Both the position numbers and the translations under genes were made by a program. Of a DNA stretch of 62,000 nt, positions 58,601-62,000 are shown piece after piece (within the stretch, counting starts at the first letter, position 1; each line of letters begins with the position of its first letter). A model generated the notes under the pieces. The model ran no database searches, had not been told where the DNA came from, and saw only the letters and a list, made by a program, of their open reading frames with translations. The DNA is from Tubiluchus corallicola. Its lineage: Eukaryota > Priapulida > Priapulimorpha > Priapulimorphida > Tubiluchidae. The DNA lies in contig JAQGDQ010000305.1 in NCBI GenBank assembly GCA_030141605.1, positions 1 through 62,000 on the forward strand, read 5' to 3'.

Positions 58601-60493
58601 GAACAGTCGAGTAGTCAGTGTGTGTGGTTAGTGACTGAAGTTAATCAATGCCAAGACAGGACACCGAATGGATAATTAACTGTAGGATTCAATGCTCGAA
58701 TTTGGAATACAGTTTAATTTGCAGTATTGATTTTGGCTGTTTGCTCATTTTGATTTTGTGCATTTAGGAGGACGTATTCATATCGAAACTTCACTGGTTT
58801 CTGCCGATTTAGTGACCAATCTCGAGGATTGGCGTTCGTAAATAACTGCAACTTGATGCTGCCGTAACCATAACATTAAGTCGGCCTTGACAGTGAACGC
58901 CTCGCAGAACATATAAAAAATAGTTAACCTTCTAACCAGGTGCCTCTCTGTACTTAAGCGTTAAATACCGCTGCACCATTAAAACCTTACCAGTAAAGTT
59001 ATACTAGAAGCTATTAGTGTATAAAAAAGTGCAGTCCCACTCTATATTAATTTTTAATAGTAGCTTATGAGGAAACCCTCGGTTACTATAAATTAGAAAC
59101 AATAGCGTTGAAGCGTGAGAAATTTGTAAATGGACAGTTAAACAGATTCTCAGTCACAAACTAAACTAATCCCGCCGCTGACTAAGCGGTACAATACCAG
59201 AAAGGTACTACAATATTACCGGTACAGTACTTTAAGCTAAGCAAAGCGAAACTAAGCTAAATCGAACCAAACTGCAACTGCCGTGAGTTTAGTGTGCTAT
59301 CTGGATGATGGCGCTAGCGTGCAATTCTTCCCTGTATGGGCTGCGTGCGCAACGGCATTGTTTGCGGTTTGTTTTTGGGCACTCTGAGGTTTGGAGATAA
59401 CACACGTACTCACGACAGGTCGGTGTTGATTGCTTTAAAGTGCGTTTCTTGTTTACTTGCTTCTTTGTGTTAACTGCCGAATAAGCATTTTTGTTCATCA
59501 TCAATAAGTTCTAAATTTTTTTTCGATACTCGACCACCAGTGAACGCAGCTCCAAGATAACCTCAGCAATAATCGAAGTATTAAACACTTACACAAACCA
59601 AACCAAAAAATGGCAGAAAATGCGGTTACACGTTAGCAAAATAGGTCTCCTGTTATACAAACTTTATGTTTAGTGAAATAATGTTGTCTGCTTTATCCTA
59701 AAGAAAAATATAAACAATTTTTTTGAAATAAGCATTTCTGCGAAGTATCAGTGAAGTTACATTAACAAAGGTTTACCCATAATCAGTTTCAATTATCGCA
59801 CCTCTTTTAGCTTGACGTTTAGTTCTAAATATTGGAATCGATTTAAATTTAATTGATTTTTTTATACAAATTGTTCTAAACAAGCTTAGTGCCCAGCCGA
59901 GGTGATTAAAGGGCTACAACAGAGTGGTGAAAATATGAACACGTGTCCAGAAAAATAGATTCGAATAACTAGTTTGTTAGTAACAAGAGATATCCGCTGA
60001 GGTTGTTCTTGAACGGGACAAGCATGTGATTTTCAAAGAAAAATTTCTGGTACAGAATTCCACAGTTAAGAAGCCAGGGAAAAAATCGATATCTAATTGT
60101 CGCGCTGTATCTAGAAATGTCCATGGTAAACGAGGTAAACGAGGACAAACTGTCGGCGATTAGAAACCAATGACGTGAGGTCCCGAGCGCAGCTTCATTA
60201 GAAGTAACGATAAAAGAGGACTTAATAATAACACCAGACTTTGGATGAACAAGACACAAATTAGCAATAATTGCTCCGTTTTTGTAACATTGTTTGGACT
60301 TACAAATACAATTGTTACAGTCAGTAATATGTTCCTTACAATAAAGATTTTGACTAACTTATTATTGACTTATTTTCGTTAGAATTATTTTTACGAACCT
60401 GCTTTTGTTTGTTTACGTAAATATGAGAAGCAAAATTTAGCACTATTTTGTTGTCACAGTAATAATTGCATTTGCAGCTTATTAAAAAAATTA
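55605..60493. other. Intergenic, no gene recognised
   Basis: AT-rich DNA. The only clear structure is a diverged duplication (56855-57035). The 96-codon minus frame at 59969-60259 and other frames show no conserved motifs or splice support. Promoters of POP7 and perhaps other leader exons may lie here. Confidence 0.4.
56855..57035. repeat. Diverged direct repeat, ~47-bp unit
   Basis: CATCATCATAATGCCCACTA...CTATTGTAGACACTAGGCTGGC at about 56858 recurs at about 56990 as TTCATCATAATATGCCCATT...CTATTGTAGACACTGGACAGGC. Confidence 0.6.
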
Positions 60494-60688
60494 TCAGTTT
60501 TGTCTCCTATTTGTAATACTGATCAGCGGCGATTTTGATATCTCATTAGCAGATGATATGGGATTTACAAAGAGAATACCTGCCAAGCTAAAGACAAACA
60601 ATATTGCGAAAATTATATTTTTCTCTGAAAATGTCATCACGTAGAATAAATACACTTTCTCCGTAACGGCATATAAACTATTCGATGT
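60494..60688 (-). CDS. Unrecognised membrane protein, exon 3 (C-terminal)
   Basis: It follows acceptor TTATTTCTAG (60689-60690) in phase 0 and ends at a TGA (60494-60496). It reads TSNSLYAVTEKVYLFYVMTF, then a transmembrane segment NIIFAILFVFSLAGILFV followed by NPISSANE, and ends SPLISITNRRQN. The segment from NIIFAI to NPISSANE is a diverged copy of the end of exon 2. Confidence 0.4.
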   Translation of the reverse strand, partial: TSNSLYAVTEKVYLFYVMTFSEKNIIFAILFVFSLAGILFVNPISSANEISKSPLISITNRRQN

Positions 60689-60721
60689 CTAGAAATAACA
60701 ATATAATAATATAATAAAAAC

Positions 60722-61130
60722 CTGGTTAATAGAAGATATGGGATTTACAAACAAAATGCTTGTCAAACAAAAAACAAAACAAAATATTGCGATAATGTAG
60801 GAACATGCAACAAGTGGAATAAAACACCATCGAGGCAATGACTTATAAAAGTATTCAACATCAAAAGATACATATATAACAAAAATAGTTTTAAATATTT
60901 CTACACCAAGTCTGACCAAGAAATAATGTTCTCTTATCTTTTTCGGATAGCAGTCATAATAAAACGCGTTAGCGCTTTTGCGACCAATAATTTGTCTTCT
61001 CAAATCTATACCATCGCATAACTTGTAGCTTTCCAGAACATGCCTGGCTTGTAATTTTGTGCTCGGCAAAAATTCTCTAGCTCGGAGGAGGCTCCAGAAA
61101 CACACTATGAGTTTCAAAATTCCCGTCTTT
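60722..61130 (-). CDS. Unrecognised membrane protein, exon 2
   Basis: Acceptor AAATGACAG joins exon 1 in phase 2. The weak donor CAG|GTTTTT joins exon 3 in phase 0. The cytosolic-looking start KTGILKLIVCFWSLLRAREF is followed by a charged block (RRQIIGRKSANAFYYDCYPK). Then come hydrophobic segments YFLVRLGVEIFKTIFVIYVS and CFIPLVACSYIIAIFCFVFC, leading to LTSILFVNPISS. With exons 1 and 3 the product would be 269 aa with three or four transmembrane helices. I do not recognise the family. Confidence 0.45.
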
Positions 61131-61211
61131 CTGTCATTTGAAGCGCTTAATCGGAAACCATTTAAGAATTTGGAAATGAGGCGTTTTCAAGGGCAAAAAA
61201 TTTGGTTCTAC

Positions 61212-61417
61212 CTGCCTGAAGGACCCTCTGGTTTCGCCATTATCGATTGATGGTCGTAATGGTGCTGCAATACAGTTTCACAATGGATCAATACGTTCCC
61301 ATATATCTCGTCAGTAGAGTCATCTCCTGGGATCCGAGTCTGTGTATATGGCTTCTGAGTTTTAGCGCATTCGGTAATCTTGTGCTGTTGGCGGGAACTG
61401 TTTAACGACACTCGCAT
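61212..61417 (-). CDS. Unrecognised membrane protein, exon 1
   Basis: Met at 61417 opens a hydrophilic N-terminus (MRVSLNSSRQQHKITECAKT... IPGDDSTDEIYGNVLIH... MAKPEGPSGR) with an in-frame TAA 15 nt upstream. It ends at donor GGCAG|GTAGAA in phase 2. The following intron would be only 81 bp. An additional upstream exon is not excluded. Confidence 0.4.
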
Positions 61418-62000
61418 TCGGATACTGTCTTACTAAAAGCAGGTAAGATTAATCAGTGATTATATGGTATCAGACTATTTAACGTAATTGGAGCTTATTG
61501 GGAGAATTAAGTAATTAGTGTTGGAAATCACACCGCACGTGGTTTTGCGAAGATATAATCACTTTTGTTTGTGCATCGTGATCCCCTAGGAAACAGTCAC
61601 ATATCATAACAGTTAATTTGTTTTACGATTATCATCAACTAGCAACAAATATTAGACTATTTTAGTTTAAAGTAAGTGGTGATTAGAAGTAAAGCTGAGG
61701 CAGATAAAAGAACAATCGCTACTGATGAAATCTGAATAACAGGAGCAATAGGGATCCAAACTGAAACTGCTTGCATGTTCTATCTGTTGATTACAGATGT
61801 CAACCGTAGATGCATAACAAAAGCTTAATTTTGCTTGATGATTCAAAGTAAATACATTGCTTTGTAACAACAAAGTTAATATATTGTTGTTTGGCTTGAG
61901 CGCTTTAATTTGTATACTATGCTTAATCAGTAGTCAGTGAATGGTTAAAAATTAAATCGACAGCCTATAAGGTGTAATTAGTGCAAGTGTTTTGCATAAA
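61418..62000. other. Upstream of the membrane-protein gene
   Basis: Nothing recognised apart from AT-rich spacer. Promoter elements cannot be assigned. Confidence 0.4.

Noticed and set aside
59969-60259. 96-codon minus-strand open frame near the membrane-protein gene
   Set aside because: It does not join exon 3, which already has a stop, and shows no motif.
1-62000. CRISPR arrays, prokaryotic operons or proviral structures
   Set aside because: No regularly spaced direct repeats with unique spacers, no Shine-Dalgarno-led gene runs, and no LTR pairs or viral structural genes were seen.

Overview
The window looks like AT-rich nuclear DNA of an animal, probably a marine invertebrate. The genes have GT-AG introns, several of them kilobases long. 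Microsatellites are abundant, and there are hAT-type and foldback DNA transposons, decayed LINE pieces and SINE-like repeats. POP7, an RDH-type short-chain dehydrogenase and a protein with calponin-homology and SAM domains are all animal-type genes. The species cannot be fixed from the sequence. Nothing prokaryotic, viral or CRISPR-like was seen.

Layout: 1-4.8 kb is repeat-rich, with a large foldback element (525-880) and a 1.3-kb hAT-type element with perfect 8-bp target duplications (1342-2657) that itself hosts a ~100-bp mini-element. A LINE 3' remnant lies at 4.87-5.15 kb. A two-exon retinol-dehydrogenase-like SDR gene (+) occupies 6.41-7.75 kb. From 7.8 to 18.1 kb there are only repeats, a decayed reverse transcriptase (15.7-16.6 kb) and a possible untranslated leader exon near 12.0-12.28 kb.

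The main locus runs on the + strand from about 18.1 to 51.8 kb. I traced 17 exons by reading frame and splice phase. They give an N-terminal calponin-homology (CH) domain most like that of neuron navigators, long proline/serine-rich disordered parts with SH3-ligand-like motifs, a lysine-rich patch, an acidic patch, a coiled coil, and a C-terminal SAM domain. All junctions from exon 6 to the stop agree in phase. One junction (exon 5 to 6) does not, so a small exon is missing, or two transcripts or two genes share the locus. Its introns hold a (TTACTG)n array, an (ATT)n-tailed repeat with a 97-98% identical inverted partner upstream, and a 1.0-kb hAT-type element with TIRs and TSDs.

POP7 (RNase P/MRP subunit Rpp20) lies tail-to-tail with it on the minus strand (54.5-55.0 kb). 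Its likely 5' exon carries an 80-codon open frame that ends 2 nt before the splice donor, so the mRNA may be dicistronic. From 55.6 to 60.5 kb I see no gene. A three-exon minus-strand gene for an unrecognised membrane protein with a duplicated transmembrane segment lies at 60.5-61.4 kb. The genes are functionally unrelated; this is ordinary metazoan gene order, not a pathway cluster.
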